From Curtobacterium sp. MCJR17_020 (GTDB lineage: Bacteria > Actinomycetota > Actinomycetes > Actinomycetales > Microbacteriaceae): 64,000 nucleotides of DNA. Made by a program: the position numbers and the translations under genes. The stretch spans positions 2,480,001 to 2,544,000 of the forward strand of contig NZ_CP126260.1 in the NCBI RefSeq assembly GCF_003234365.2, in the 5' to 3' direction. The notes under the pieces are model-generated. The model was not told the origin of the DNA. It did no database searches and worked only from the letters and a program-made list of their open reading frames with translations. Shown one piece after another: positions 45,314 to 55,978 of this stretch (positions are counted from its first letter, which is position 1; every line of letters starts with the position of its first letter).

Positions 45314-46240
45314 CTACACGGAGTCGAGCGCTGATTCGGCCTCGGCGAGGACGGCTCGCTCGGCATCGGTCAACGGCGCTCGCGTCCGCCGGAGCCCGTC
45401 GTTGACCTCGACGATCGCGCGGCTCAACCGCGTGGCGGGGTCATCGGTCGACGGGTAGGCGTTGTCGGCACCGATCCGCTCGTGCAGCGGCTCGAGACGG
45501 CGCAGCGCCGCGTCGACCCGGCGGGTGCGCCGACGTCGCGAGACCCGGTGTCCGACGACGAGCAGCAGCATCCCCGTCGAGACGCAGATCACGGCACCGG
45601 GCGTCGTGACGTCGTACGGCAGCGCGAGGGAGCGCATCCGGTCGAGGTCCCCCAGGACGTGCGCCAGGTCCATGACCACGACGACGACCATCCGGACGAC
45701 CCCGAGGACACCGCCGAGCACCAGCACCCACAGCCCGACCAGGTCCGTCGTCGTCCGCGCCTCGCGCAGGCGGAGGACGCAGATGAGGCCCGTCGCGCCG
45801 AGCGCCACCCCGAGGTACACGGTCTGCGCGATCGAGTAGACGGTCGCGGCCGGGTGCGACCCGGCGTCGAGCATGAACGTCGTCGTGGTGGCGGGCCTGT
45901 CTAGCACCACGAAGGCGACGACCACCACGACCACCACCGCGGCGCACGACACCACGATCGCGTTCCGGAGCCAGGGCCGCGCCGCCCCGACCGCCTTCGC
46001 CACGCCCCAGAGCAGCGTGCTCGTGCCGGCGACCATCAGGCAGTCGCTGACCACGGTCACCACGTTGGAGCCGCCGAGCAGCGGGTCGAGCCACCGGTAC
46101 AGCGGATCGACGTTCGTGACGATGGTGCCGGCGAACAGCAGGAAGGTCACCGCCAGGGTCCGGTCCTGCCCGCGTTGCAGGACGAAGAGCGCGATCGTCC
46201 CGGCGATGAGCAGCACCGCCTGGACGACGGCGACGATCAC
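45314..46240 (-). CDS. Multi-pass membrane protein of an EspR-like/IrrE cassette
   Basis: A 308-residue protein with seven or eight membrane helices (VVQAVLLIAGTIALFVLQRG, LAVTFLLFAGTIV, IVVSCAAVVVVVVVAFVVL, TVYLGVALGATGLICVL, LWVLVLGGVLGVVRMVVVVV, AVICVSTGMLLLVVG) and a cytoplasmic C-terminus of about 90 mostly charged residues. It resembles the MAB_1171c-type putative transporters that often sit beside XRE and IrrE-like genes in actinobacteria; that name is a tentative recognition. The GTG start overlaps the metallopeptidase stop by 4 bases. Confidence 0.75.
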   Translation of the reverse strand: MIVAVVQAVLLIAGTIALFVLQRGQDRTLAVTFLLFAGTIVTNVDPLYRWLDPLLGGSNVVTVVSDCLMVAGTSTLLWGVAKAVGAARPWLRNAIVVSCAAVVVVVVVAFVVLDRPATTTTFMLDAGSHPAATVYSIAQTVYLGVALGATGLICVLRLREARTTTDLVGLWVLVLGGVLGVVRMVVVVVMDLAHVLGDLDRMRSLALPYDVTTPGAVICVSTGMLLLVVGHRVSRRRRTRRVDAALRRLEPLHERIGADNAYPSTDDPATRLSRAIVEVNDGLRRTRAPLTDAERAVLAEAESALDSV

Positions 46241-46698
46241 CCGAAGACCCCGCGGAAGGCGCTCGGGCGGCCGCGGTGCCGCCGGATGAGCGTCGCGAGC
46301 GCGTCGGCGAAGACCTCGGCCTCGTGCTCGTACGCGTTCGAGAACATCCCCCGCGCCAGCGCCCGCTCGACCTTGTACTCGGGCAGGTCCGGGATGACGT
46401 CGCGGATGTAGGCCGACTGTGGCGCGTGCTCCTGGTGCCGGTGCAGGACGTGACCGAGCTCGTGTCCGATGACGAACGCCCGGAAGGTCGGCGACGCGGT
46501 CGGCGAGATCATGATCAGGTGGGCGTGCTCGAGCGTGGCGACGAAGCCGCACACCGGCTCCGTCGCCAGGAACGCCTCTTCGCGGACGACGATGGGCTTG
46601 TCCACGACGACGGCCGCGGCGGCGACGGCCTGGTCGACGTCGGACCACCCCTCGACCGCGCCGCGTGCCCAGAAGGACTCGAGCAGCGGGTCGGTCAC
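46237..46698 (-). CDS. ImmA/IrrE-type zinc metallopeptidase
   Basis: A 153-residue cytoplasmic protease-like protein. HELGH at residues 79-83 is the zinc-binding HExxH, and YEHEAEVFADAL (123-134) supplies the third ligand and matches the ExxAdxFA pattern of the family. Such enzymes cleave a partner XRE-type repressor (ImmA/ImmR, IrrE/DdrO). The partner here is likely the EspR-like gene just upstream, whose stop overlaps this GTG start by 4 bases. The membrane protein downstream overlaps likewise. Confidence 0.85.
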   Translation of the reverse strand: MTDPLLESFWARGAVEGWSDVDQAVAAAAVVVDKPIVVREEAFLATEPVCGFVATLEHAHLIMISPTASPTFRAFVIGHELGHVLHRHQEHAPQSAYIRDVIPDLPEYKVERALARGMFSNAYEHEAEVFADALATLIRRHRGRPSAFRGVFG

Positions 46699-47135
46699 GC
46701 CACGCTCCCGCGCTGTGATTCCTCCTCGAGCACCTCGGCGATGCGCCGCAGCGCCTCGGGCGAGAGCTCGCCGGGGAACGTGCGTGCAGCGAACCCGCTC
46801 ACGCGAGCGGAGCGCAGGGAGCGGACGAGGGCGAGCTGGGCGCCGATGCGCTCGGGGACGTCGCTGTCCTCGAGCAGGAAGCGCTCGTCGACCTCGAAGT
46901 ACCCGGCGAGGAGCCGCAGGAGCTCGGTGTCGCGGTTGCGTCGGCCGTCGCCGGAGAGCATGTAGGTCCACTTCGCCCGCGAGAGCGAACCGCCGCGGGC
47001 GGCGACGTACTCCTCGATCGAGGCGAACGGCACCGGGGTACCGCGCTGGGACTCCTCGAAGTCGAGCAGCAGGTTGATGCGCCGTGCGAGTTCGGCGGCG
47101 TCCAGGACCCCGCCCCTCGGATCACCGGTCTCCAT
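46695..47135 (-). CDS. EspR-like XRE-family DNA-binding protein
   Basis: A 146-residue regulator. LARRINLLLDFEESQRGTP (about 17-35), IEEYVAARGGSLSRAKWTYMLSG (about 40-62) and LLRLLAGYFEVDERFLLED (about 72-90) match the helix-turn-helix core of EspR-type proteins, in which the recognition helix carries the SRAKW-like segment. A C-terminal helical region (LSPEALRRIAEVLEEE) may dimerise. The ATG at 47135 has a GGGGAGGAG site, and TACGAT at 47169-47174 on the minus strand is a likely -10. First gene of a three-gene coupled cassette. Confidence 0.82.
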   Translation of the reverse strand: METGDPRGGVLDAAELARRINLLLDFEESQRGTPVPFASIEEYVAARGGSLSRAKWTYMLSGDGRRNRDTELLRLLAGYFEVDERFLLEDSDVPERIGAQLALVRSLRSARVSGFAARTFPGELSPEALRRIAEVLEEESQRGSVA

Positions 47136-47198
47136 GTCGGACTCCTCCCCAGCCGTGCGTGCACGACATCGTAGCGCGGCGGACACCGTGCACGCCGT

Positions 47199-47204
47199 TA
47201 GCCT
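47199..47204 (+). promoter_or_regulatory. -10 element TAGCCT of a leaderless gene
   Basis: TAGCCT is followed by 7 bases and the ATG of the YigZ-family gene. The promoter of the divergent EspR-like gene overlaps this region. Confidence 0.55.
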
Positions 47205-47211
47205 CGAGGGC

Positions 47212-47862
47212 ATGGCCCGCAGCTTCCCCGCGACGATCGCCGCCCCGGTCGAGCACGAGATCGTCATCACGAAGTCGCGGTTCATCACCACGGTCGCCCC
47301 CGTGTCGGACGTCGCGGACGCCGAACGGGTCATCGCCGAGGTGAAACGGCGCCGCTGGGACGCCCGGCACAACTGCACCGCGATGGTCACCGGCACGCTC
47401 GGCGACCAGGCTCGGTCGTCGGACGACGGTGAACCGTCGGGCACGGCGGGCGTGCCGATGCTCGAGGTGATACGCCGCCGCGACCTCACCGACGTGGTCG
47501 CCGTCGTGACGCGCTACTTCGGCGGCGTGAAGCTCGGCGCCGGCGGACTCGTCCGCGCCTACTCGACCTCGGTCTCCGAGGCCCTCGACACTGCCTCGCT
47601 CGTCCGGCGCGAGGCGCTCACGCAGGTGCACTTCGACGCCCCGCACGCCGAGGCCGGCCGGCTCGACAACGTCCTGCGCGACTGGGTCCGGCACCACCAC
47701 GCGACCCTCGGTACGACGACCTACGGACGCGCGGCGACGTTCGAGGTGTGGGTGCCCGCCGACGCGCTCGCGACCCTGACCGCCGACCTCGCAGCGGCCT
47801 CCGCCGGCGCCGTCGATCTCGTGATCGGCGCGGAACGGATCGTCGACGTCGCCGCGGACTGA
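47212..47862 (+). CDS. YigZ/IMPACT-family protein
   Basis: A 216-residue protein of the YigZ/UPF0029 family. EIVITKSRFIT opens the N-terminal domain, RRWDARHNCTAMV and SDDGEPSGTAGVPMLEVI are the strongly conserved signatures, and RYFGGVKLGAGGLVRAYS follows. The C-terminal ferredoxin-like domain is complete. Family members are linked to translation-related stress (the eukaryotic relative IMPACT binds GCN1) but the bacterial role is unclear. The gene is probably leaderless. Confidence 0.92.
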   Translation: MARSFPATIAAPVEHEIVITKSRFITTVAPVSDVADAERVIAEVKRRRWDARHNCTAMVTGTLGDQARSSDDGEPSGTAGVPMLEVIRRRDLTDVVAVVTRYFGGVKLGAGGLVRAYSTSVSEALDTASLVRREALTQVHFDAPHAEAGRLDNVLRDWVRHHHATLGTTTYGRAATFEVWVPADALATLTADLAAASAGAVDLVIGAERIVDVAAD

Positions 47863-47925
47863 ATCCGACCGCCGGACGCACCTCGGGCGTGTCCCGCTCG
47901 GAACGCGTGCACACCCCCGGAACGC

Positions 47926-47960
47926 ACGAAGGCCCCGACTCGATGAGTCGGGGCCTTCGT
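47926..47960. terminator. Bidirectional terminator between YigZ-family gene and tRNA-Lys
   Basis: Perfect 16-bp arms (47926-47941 and 47945-47960) with a 3-base loop, followed on the plus strand by tgttg. It lies downstream of both converging transcripts. Confidence 0.75.
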
Positions 47961-47965
47961 TGTTG

Positions 47966-48041
<76 letters not shown>

Positions 48042-48134
48042 ATGTTCCGGCTTCCGTGCCGCAACGGGAATCAACAATAGCATGGGTTCTGCGCGCTCAC
48101 GACCACTCGTGGGCACCAAGCGAACAGGAGCACC

Positions 48135-48605
48135 ATGACCGACCGTCTCGCCGCCGGCGACACCGCCCCCGACTTCACACTGCCGGACCAGGACGGCGTC
48201 GAGCACTCGCTCGCCGCACTGCGGGGCAAGAAGGTCATCGTGTACTTCTACCCGGCGGCGTCCACCCCCGGTTGCACCACCGAGGCCTGCGACTTCCGCG
48301 ACAACATGTCGTCGCTGCAGGCAGCCGGCTACGAGGTCCTCGGCGTCTCGAAGGACGAGCAGGCGAAGCTCAAGACCTTCCAGCACGAGCAGGCGCTCAC
48401 GTTCCCACTGCTGAGCGACCCGGACCTCGCGGTGCACAAGGCGTACGCCGCGTGGGGCGAGAAGAACAACTACGGCAAGATCGTGACCGGCACGATCCGC
48501 TCCACGATCGTCGTCGACGAGGACGGCACCGTGCAGCTGCCGCTGTACAACGTCAAGGCGACCGGACACGTGGCGAGCCTGCGGAAGAAGCTCGGCCTGG
48601 TCTGA
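48135..48605 (+). CDS. bcp: Thioredoxin-dependent thiol peroxidase (peroxiredoxin)
   Basis: A 156-residue BCP/PrxQ peroxiredoxin that reduces hydrogen peroxide and organic peroxides. VYFYPAASTPGCTTEACDFRD holds the peroxidatic cysteine (the first, about 47) and the resolving cysteine five residues later, the usual PrxQ spacing. The rest of the thioredoxin-like fold, including the conserved Arg in GTIRSTIVVDEDG, is intact. The ATG has AGGAGC upstream, and TAGCAT at 48078-48083 is a likely -10. Confidence 0.95.
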   Translation: MTDRLAAGDTAPDFTLPDQDGVEHSLAALRGKKVIVYFYPAASTPGCTTEACDFRDNMSSLQAAGYEVLGVSKDEQAKLKTFQHEQALTFPLLSDPDLAVHKAYAAWGEKNNYGKIVTGTIRSTIVVDEDGTVQLPLYNVKATGHVASLRKKLGLV

Positions 48606-48617
48606 GGACCCGGCCAC

Positions 48618-48668
48618 GCACTGGAGGCCCGGTGCCGGTTCCGAGAACCGGCACCGGGCCTCCAGTGC
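48618..48668 (+). terminator. Terminator hairpin after bcp
   Basis: Perfect 23-bp arms with a 5-base loop, starting 12 bases beyond the bcp stop. The stem contains ggaggcccggtgcc, shared with the hairpins at 34241 and 35532. Confidence 0.75.
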
Positions 48669-48749
48669 GCTGTCTGCAGACCGCCCTCGCAGGCTCGGCC
48701 GGCGCTGGCGCCGCGCGCCGCTGGCGCGTCGCCCCGTGCGGGGCGCGCG

Positions 48750-49172
48750 CTACTCCACCGGACGCGCGAGCGCGGCCGTCACCGACCGCGACAGCACGAA
48801 CGTGATGCCGAGCAGTGCGGGGATCAGCAGGACCCAGCCGACCGCCGGCTCGCGGAAGACGCCCTGGAACGCGCCGATCGCGATCGCACCCTGCAGGACC
48901 TGCCAGACGATGATCCCCGAGCGCACCCAAGCGCGCCGCTTCCACAGGCCGTTCAGGAGCGCACCGAGCCAGAGCGCCGCGACGGCCGACAGGATCGTCA
49001 GGGCGATCCCGGACGCAAGGCTCGACGCCGGCGCGACGATCAGCTCGACGACCAGGACGACCGTGACCACGACGAGCGCCGCGAACTCGAGGCCGACCAC
49101 CACCAGCAGGCCGATCAGCGCGCGTGAGCGTCGCTCAGGACGGTCGACCGCCGTCGGGTCGTCATCGTGCAC
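48750..49172 (-). CDS. Membrane protein with four helices, unknown function
   Basis: A 140-residue protein: a short charged N-terminus, then helices LIGLLVVVGLEFAALVVVTV, IALTILSAVAALWLGALL, GIIVWQVLQGAIAIGAF and GWVLLIPALLGITFVLS. GTG start with GGAGG 8 bases upstream. I do not recognise a named family. It is transcribed divergently from whiB1 with 260 bases between. Confidence 0.78.
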   Translation of the reverse strand: MHDDDPTAVDRPERRSRALIGLLVVVGLEFAALVVVTVVLVVELIVAPASSLASGIALTILSAVAALWLGALLNGLWKRRAWVRSGIIVWQVLQGAIAIGAFQGVFREPAVGWVLLIPALLGITFVLSRSVTAALARPVE

Positions 49173-49196
49173 AGTGATCCTCCAGCATCGGAACCC

Positions 49197-49225
49197 TTGA
49201 TTTGCCCCTACCAGTATGGAACGAT
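49197..49225 (+). promoter_or_regulatory. Possible whiB1 promoter
   Basis: TTGATT (49197-49202) and AACGAT (49220-49225) are 17 bases apart. If used, the whiB1 mRNA would have a leader of about 200 bases; long leaders are known for whiB genes. The match is moderate. Confidence 0.3.
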
Positions 49226-49432
49226 ATTCGAGGTCGTTTGGACGGCACGATGTGGTGTGCGTCTCCCGTGGTTCGTCGCTCCTCCCCCGAGCGTCACGCG
49301 GGCGTCAGACTCGCTTCCAGCGGACTCCTCCCCACAGTTGTCCCCTCATGCCTCATGCATGGTCAGCGTTCCGATCCCCCGAACCCCGGCCCCGGCCTGC
49401 CGTTCGAGCATCGACATCAAGGAGCACCACAC

Positions 49433-49681
49433 ATGGACTGGCGTGACAAGGCAGCTTGCCTCACCGCGGACCCCGAGCTCTTCTTCCCCGTCGGGAACAC
49501 CGGGCCCGCCGTCGATCAGATCGAGAAGGCCAAGTCGGTCTGTGCGCGCTGCACGGTCACCGAGATGTGCCTGCAGTACGCACTCGAGAACAACCAGGAC
49601 TCCGGCGTCTGGGGTGGCCTCAGCGAGGACGAGCGTCGTGCGCTGAAGCGTCGCGCCGCCCGCGCCCGCCGCGCTTCCTGA
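49433..49681 (+). CDS. whiB1: WhiB-family transcription factor, WhiB1 type
   Basis: An 82-residue Fe-S regulator. Cys9, Cys37, Cys40 and Cys46 are the four cluster ligands, followed by the SGVWGGLS turn (57-64) and a basic C-terminus (RRALKRRAARARR) that contacts DNA. The sequence MDWRDKAACL...DPELFFPVGNTGPA is very close to WhiB1 of other actinobacteria, an essential, nitric-oxide-sensitive partner of the housekeeping sigma factor. Neighbouring pdtaS in convergent orientation matches the arrangement in mycobacteria. Confidence 0.95.
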   Translation: MDWRDKAACLTADPELFFPVGNTGPAVDQIEKAKSVCARCTVTEMCLQYALENNQDSGVWGGLSEDERRALKRRAARARRAS

Positions 49682-49764
49682 CCCGGTCCCGCCTGACGCA
49701 CTGACGCCCGTCGTCCCCTCGGGGACGGCGGGCGTCGTCCTGCCCGTGGTCGGCGGGGCGGCGC

Positions 49765-49828
49765 GGGGCGCTGGTCCTCGGGGTTCCACAACACGCCGCG
49801 CGCTGACCGTCGAGGTTCCACAACACGC
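49765..49828. repeat. Two imperfect 32-bp tandem repeats
   Basis: Units at 49765-49796 and 49797-49828 match at 26 of 32 bases and share the exact 15-mer ggttccacaacacgc. The differences show it is an old duplication. Confidence 0.75.
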
Positions 49829-49925
49829 GCGATCGCACGCCGAGATGCGCAGATCTCGGAAGCTCGGCGCGGGCGCGGCGGCGGGTGCCCCGCAGATGCG
49901 GGGGCGCCCATGCGCGCCCCCGCAA

Positions 49926-49961
49926 GGGCATTGCGCCCCGAAGAGCCGGGGCGCAATGCCC
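49926..49961 (-). terminator. Hairpin downstream of pdtaS
   Basis: Perfect 14-bp arms gggcattgcgcccc and ggggcgcaatgccc with an 8-base loop; the stem extends further with a few mismatches. It lies 55 bases beyond the pdtaS stop and can also serve whiB1. Confidence 0.6.
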
Positions 49962-50016
49962 GTGCGCGGGCGCGAACCCGACGCGCAACTCCCGCGGGCG
50001 CGGCGCGGCGCAGGGG

Positions 50017-51516
50017 CTAGGCGGGAGCGGTCAGCCAGCGGAACGGGATGGTGATCGTCACCTCGGTACCGCTGCCGGTCAGGGTGTGCCAGTCGATCGT
50101 GCCGCCGAGCTCGCCCTGGATGAGCGTGCGGACGATCTGGGTGCCGAGGCCCGACCCGACCTTCCCCTCGGGCAGACCCACGCCGTTGTCACGGACCTCG
50201 ATCTCCAGGTGGTCGTCGAACCGGCGGGCGACGATCTCGACCTCGCCGTCGCGGCCGTCCAGCCCGTGCTCGACGGCGTTCGTGACGAGCTCGGTGAGCC
50301 CGAGTGCGAGCGGCGTGGCAGCCTCGGACGGCAGCACCCCGAACTCGCCGGTCTTCTTCGGGTGCACGGTGGTGTTGTGCGACGCGGCGACCTCGGTGAC
50401 GAGCTTGAGCACCGAGTCGAAGACGTCGTCGAAGTCGACCGTCTGGCTCAGGCCGCTCGACAACGTGTCGTGCACGACCGCGATGGCTGCCACGCGACGC
50501 ATGGCGTTCTGCAGCGAGGTCCGTGCCTCGTCGGAGTGCGTGCGACGAGCCTGGATGCGCAGCAGCGACGCCACCGTCTGCAGGTTGTTCTTGACGCGGT
50601 GGTGGATCTCGCGGATCGTCGCGTCCTTGGTGATGAGCTCGCGCTCCTGGTGCCGGAGCTCCGACACGTCGCGGCAGAGCACGATCGCACCGATGCGGTC
50701 GCCGTGGTCGCGGAGCGGGATCGACCGCAGCGACACCGTCACGCCCTTCGACTCGATGTCGGCCCGCCACGGAGCGCGACCGGTGACGACGAGGGGAAGC
50801 GACTCGTCGACGTCGAGCTGCGCGCCGATGAGCTCGGTGGTGACCTCGGCCAACGACTTCCGCTCGAGCTCCCCCTCGAAGCCCATCCGGTTGAAGGCGC
50901 TCAGGCCGTTCGGGCTGGCGAACGTCACGATGCCGGCGGTGTCGAGGCGCAGCAGGCCGTCACTGGCGCGCGGGGCGCCGCGGCGCGGACCGGCCGGTGC
51001 GCCGAGGTCCGGGAAGTCGCCCGTCGCGATCATGCCGAACAGGTCGTTCGCACTCGCGGTGAAGTTCAGTTCCTGACGGCTCGGCGTCCGCATCTCGTCC
51101 TGGTTGGAGTGGCGCGTGACGACGGCGATCGGCCGCTCGGTGGTCTCCGCACTCTTGGCACTGAGCCGCCGCAGTACTGGGATCGCGCGGACCCGGGTGG
51201 GGGTGTCCTCGTACCAGTCGGGCTCGGCGGAGTCGACGACGCGGGCGCCGGCGAAGCTCTCGGTCACCTGGCCGCGCCACTCCTCGCGGATCTCCTGCCC
51301 GACGATGTCGCGGTAGAACAGCGTGGCCGCGGAGCTCGGTCGGGCGTGTGCCACGGCGACGAACGAGCCGTCCTCGGCAGTCGGCACCCACAGCACCATG
51401 TCGGCGAAGGACAGGTCGGCGAGGAGCTGCCAGTCCCCCACGAGCAGGTGGAGCCACTCCACATCGGCTTCGGAGGAACGGCCTTGCGCGAGGACGAGGT
51501 CACTGAGGGTCGACAC
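50017..51516 (-). CDS. pdtaS: PdtaS-type cytoplasmic sensor histidine kinase
   Basis: A 499-residue soluble kinase. The N-terminal GAF-like domain (LVGDWQLLADLSFADMVLWV) and a PAS domain (about 180-290, GLLRLDTAGIVTFASPNG) precede an HisKA_2 phospho-acceptor (IREIHHRVKNNLQTVASLLR, His near 303) and an ATPase domain with NAVEHGLDG and GVGLPEGKVGSGLG. This layout and sequence match PdtaS, which signals to the RNA-binding antiterminator PdtaR and is copper/NO-responsive in mycobacteria. PdtaR is not in the window. Its position next to whiB1 repeats the mycobacterial order. Confidence 0.93.
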   Translation of the reverse strand: MSTLSDLVLAQGRSSEADVEWLHLLVGDWQLLADLSFADMVLWVPTAEDGSFVAVAHARPSSAATLFYRDIVGQEIREEWRGQVTESFAGARVVDSAEPDWYEDTPTRVRAIPVLRRLSAKSAETTERPIAVVTRHSNQDEMRTPSRQELNFTASANDLFGMIATGDFPDLGAPAGPRRGAPRASDGLLRLDTAGIVTFASPNGLSAFNRMGFEGELERKSLAEVTTELIGAQLDVDESLPLVVTGRAPWRADIESKGVTVSLRSIPLRDHGDRIGAIVLCRDVSELRHQERELITKDATIREIHHRVKNNLQTVASLLRIQARRTHSDEARTSLQNAMRRVAAIAVVHDTLSSGLSQTVDFDDVFDSVLKLVTEVAASHNTTVHPKKTGEFGVLPSEAATPLALGLTELVTNAVEHGLDGRDGEVEIVARRFDDHLEIEVRDNGVGLPEGKVGSGLGTQIVRTLIQGELGGTIDWHTLTGSGTEVTITIPFRWLTAPA

Positions 51517-51634
51517 CCAGCCAGTCTAGGTGCGCCGTCTTGTGGAGAACGTCGCCCTCTCCACAGGCCCAACAGCTTCGTATTTCTCATGTTGCACGCC
51601 CCATACGCTCGCTCCAGCAACGGAAGGGGCAGGG

Positions 51635-52075
51635 GTGGCAGAGCAGGCACGCCGGATCGACCACACGACGACGACGGCGCACTCGCCGCCGCTCACGATC
51701 GTCGAACCGCAGCCGGTCGACGAACCGGCGAGCGGTCCACCGGACCCGGCGGACACCGCACGCGCCCTCGGCCTGTGCGTCGCCGAGGTCCTGACCGGGG
51801 CCCGCGAGGTCGACAGCATCGCCCGCTGGATCACCGACGACGTGCACCGACATCTGCAGCAACGTGCAGCCGTGGCCGCGCACGCCCGCTCGGTGCGCCG
51901 GCGGTCGCGGAGCCGCCCGGTGCTGCGGGTCGGCAGCGTGCTCGTCTGCCGACCGGCCGACGGCGTCGCCGAGGCGACCGTCGTCGTGCACACGCGCAGT
52001 CATGCACGCGCCGTGGCGATGCGGTTGGAGACGCGGGACGGCAGGTGGCGGGCGACCGCGATCGGTGTCCTGTAG
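51635..52075 (+). CDS. Rv3235-family protein
   Basis: A 146-residue protein of unknown function. After a Pro/Thr-rich start of about 45 residues, ADTARALGLCVAEVLTGAREVDSIARW and ITDDVHRHLQQRAAVAAHAR form helices, followed by a beta region (LRVGSVLVCRPADGVAEATVVVHT) and RAVAMRLETRDGRWRATAIGVL. This pattern matches the Rv3235 family found between whiB1/pdtaS and secA1 in actinobacteria. The GTG at 51635 has GGAAGG about 9 bases upstream. It is divergent from pdtaS. Confidence 0.82.
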   Translation: MAEQARRIDHTTTTAHSPPLTIVEPQPVDEPASGPPDPADTARALGLCVAEVLTGAREVDSIARWITDDVHRHLQQRAAVAAHARSVRRRSRSRPVLRVGSVLVCRPADGVAEATVVVHTRSHARAVAMRLETRDGRWRATAIGVL

Positions 52076-52084
52076 CCGCGCTCG

Positions 52085-52135
52085 GTGAGCAGCAATGGTC
52101 GGGTCCCGAGGCGGGACCCGACCATTGCTGCTCAC
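52085..52135. terminator. Bidirectional terminator between Rv3235-like gene and secA
   Basis: A perfect 23-bp stem (52085-52107 and 52113-52135) with a 5-base loop, between two converging genes, 9 bases after one stop and 22 bases from the other. Confidence 0.8.
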
Positions 52136-52157
52136 GATGCGCTGTCGCGCACGCGGA

Positions 52158-54944
<2,787 letters not shown>

Positions 54945-55054
54945 GTGAGCTCCTTACGGGGTCGTCGTGCGCGACCTGCGCGCCCGATCGACCAGTCATG
55001 CTAGCAACCCCCCGGTGCCGTGCGCTGTGAGGGGCGTCGGTGGGGGGGGCAGCG

Positions 55055-55086
55055 GTGTGCGCGGCCCGCGGACGGACCGCGCACAC
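55055..55086 (-). terminator. Hairpin between hpf and secA
   Basis: Perfect 10-bp arms gtgtgcgcgg and ccgcgcacac with a 12-base GC-rich loop, 30 bases beyond the hpf stop. An 8-base G run (55042-55049) lies beside it. Confidence 0.55.
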
Positions 55087-55116
55087 ACGGGTCGGACGGT
55101 GTCCGCAGCGATCGCG

Positions 55117-55818
55117 TCAGGCGAGCGCGGCGGCCGGCTCGGCGTCCACCGACGCCGCGGCGCCGGTCTGGTCGTCGATGCCGATCACGCCGTAGTCCCA
55201 GCCCTTGCGTCGGTAGACGACGCTCGGGCGGTGGGTCTCGGCGTCCACGAACAGGTAGAAGTCGTGTCCGACGAGCTCCATGAAGTACAGGGCGTCGTCG
55301 ACGGTCATCGGGGCGGCCTCGAAGACCTTGTGCCGGATGACCACGGGGCTGTAGACCTCGTCGTCCTCGTCCTCCGGTGCGTCGGCGTCGACGACCGGGA
55401 CCGCGCCGGTGGCGACGTCCTCGATGAGGCGGCCGTCAGCGGGGACCACCCCCATGCCGTCGAAACCGCTGCCGGCAGCCTCGGCCACCGAGGTCGGGCG
55501 GTGACGACCGCGGTGCACCTTGCGCCGGTCACGAGCACGACGCAGACGCTCCATGATGCGGGCGAAGGCGAGGTCGAAGGCGGCGTACTTGTCGGACGCC
55601 GCGGACTCCGCCCGTACGAGGGGCCCGGGACCGATGAGCGTCAGCTCGATGCGGTCCTCGCCCTGGCTGCTGCCCGACTTCTCGTGGTGGCGGCTGATGC
55701 GCACCTCGAAGGCGAGCGCACGGTCAGCGAGCACGTCGATCTTCTCGGACTTCTGTTCGACGTAGGTGCGGAATCGGTCGGTGACCCCGACGTTCCGGCC
55801 TGTGATCGTCACGTCCAT
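55117..55818 (-). CDS. hpf: Ribosome hibernation promoting factor, long form
   Basis: A 233-residue long HPF that pairs 70S ribosomes into inactive 100S dimers in stationary phase. The N-terminal ribosome-binding domain (MDVTITGRNVGVTDRFRTYV to ARIMERLRRARDRRKVH, about 1-100) is followed by an acidic linker and the C-terminal dimerisation domain (VVIRHKVFEAAPMTVDDALY and VYRRKGWDYGVIGI). The ATG has GGGAG 7 bases upstream, and TAGCCT about 65 bases upstream is a possible -10. Confidence 0.94.
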   Translation of the reverse strand: MDVTITGRNVGVTDRFRTYVEQKSEKIDVLADRALAFEVRISRHHEKSGSSQGEDRIELTLIGPGPLVRAESAASDKYAAFDLAFARIMERLRRARDRRKVHRGRHRPTSVAEAAGSGFDGMGVVPADGRLIEDVATGAVPVVDADAPEDEDDEVYSPVVIRHKVFEAAPMTVDDALYFMELVGHDFYLFVDAETHRPSVVYRRKGWDYGVIGIDDQTGAAASVDAEPAAALA

Positions 55819-55978
55819 GTCGCGGCTCCCATCGAGCTTCGGCGCGTCGCCTCCATCCGGCGAACCCGAACGCCTTGCCGCGAGGCTAGACCCGCCGCAG
55901 GTCCCGCGTCACGGCGCGTCGGCGAGTCCGCAGGACACCCACCGGACGCACAGCGGTCACCCGGTGTTCACCGAGCCG

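Larger units (their letters stand above)
49682..50016. other. Repeat-rich intergenic region between whiB1 and pdtaS
   Basis: This 335-base gap between converging genes holds a 32-bp imperfect tandem repeat and a strong hairpin (both listed separately) plus smaller GC stems near 49700-49730 and 49900. No gene is convincing. Confidence 0.6.
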
